A stretch of DNA of 64,000 nucleotides from Panopea generosa. Lineage: Eukaryota > Mollusca > Bivalvia > Adapedonta > Hiatellidae. Both the position numbers and the translations under genes were made by a program. This document shows, piece by piece, positions 63,801 to 64,000 of the stretch. The stretch spans positions 44,637,624 to 44,701,623 of the forward strand of contig CM055900.1 in the NCBI GenBank assembly GCA_029582155.1. The letters are read 5' to 3'. The stretch's first letter is position 1, and the number at the start of each line of letters is the position of its first letter. The notes under the pieces were generated by a model. The model saw only the letters and a list, made by a program, of their open reading frames with translations, was not told the origin of the DNA and ran no database searches.

Positions 63801-64000
63801 GACTATACACAGTTTCTCATCAAACTACAATGGTGCAGTAATATGCATATTTAATCACATAAACACAAAACGAGTTGAATGACTAACATGTACGTTTTAA
63901 TAGATAGACATAACTATCACTTCCGGTACTATTATGATAACCCCACTTAAATGCAGGAAGGCATGTTAAGTGAACTTGTATAGATATGACGAGAGACGAG

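Overview
The window reads as AT-rich, repeat-dominated intergenic DNA from an animal, most probably a marine mollusc and plausibly a bivalve. Non-LTR (LINE) and BEL/Pao retrotransposon pieces, tRNA-derived SINE remnants, simple repeats hundreds of bases long and a 500-base run of N (a scaffold gap) all point to a eukaryotic assembly. The bivalve guess rests on recalled repeat types (a ~160-200 bp unit with CTTTAACCAGAATTTCTAA, and the SINE at 9.7 kb); it was not searched. I see no intact host protein-coding gene, no rRNA gene and no convincing functional tRNA gene.

Layout. 0-2.6 kb: AT-rich DNA, a tRNA-like remnant and a 20-bp minisatellite. 2.6-8.0 kb: a ~1.15-kb inverted repeat whose arms enclose a decayed LINE in which an ORF1 tail is joined to the reverse transcriptase part. 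8-11.4 kb: dispersed repeats and a SINE. 11.4-12.9 kb: a decayed gene copy with a recognisable N-to-C order of domains, followed by a higher-order tandem repeat (13.1-14.3 kb). 15.3-16.1 kb: mollusc-type tandem repeat. 17.4-19.0 kb: 21-bp minisatellite. 20.6-22.4 kb: dimeric 24-bp minisatellite. 24.06-26.23 kb: 48-bp minisatellite. 27.1-27.6 kb: 30-bp minisatellite with an open His-rich frame. 28.0-28.65 kb: 3' end of a second LINE. 29.65-30.77 kb: (TAG)n. 31.4-35.7 kb: a broken BEL/Pao element on the minus strand with a palindromic right end. 35.7-37.06 kb: (CTA)n, the same triplet inverted. 37.55-38.92 kb: a small inverted minisatellite pair. 40.9-41.3 kb: (TAG)n again. 41.5-44.5 kb: 51-bp and ~145-bp arrays. 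46.3-46.9 kb: compound tetranucleotide repeat. 47.23-50.43 kb: the 48-bp minisatellite again, inverted. 50.93-51.6 kb: a 67-bp array running into the gap. 52.9-55.5 kb: 25-bp array. 56.7-57.3 kb: hairpin repeats next to a promoter-like stretch. 58.4-61.5 kb: 18-bp array.

By my boundaries, tandem arrays cover about 24-25 kb of the 64 kb. The strongest patterns are: one 48-bp minisatellite family present twice in opposite orientation 21 kb apart; many arrays with unit lengths divisible by three, which makes long but probably meaningless open frames; nested higher-order repeats inside several arrays; and the inverted arms around the LINE. I do not see genes working together as a pathway or operon; the story of this window is repeat birth, inversion and expansion around transposon remains.
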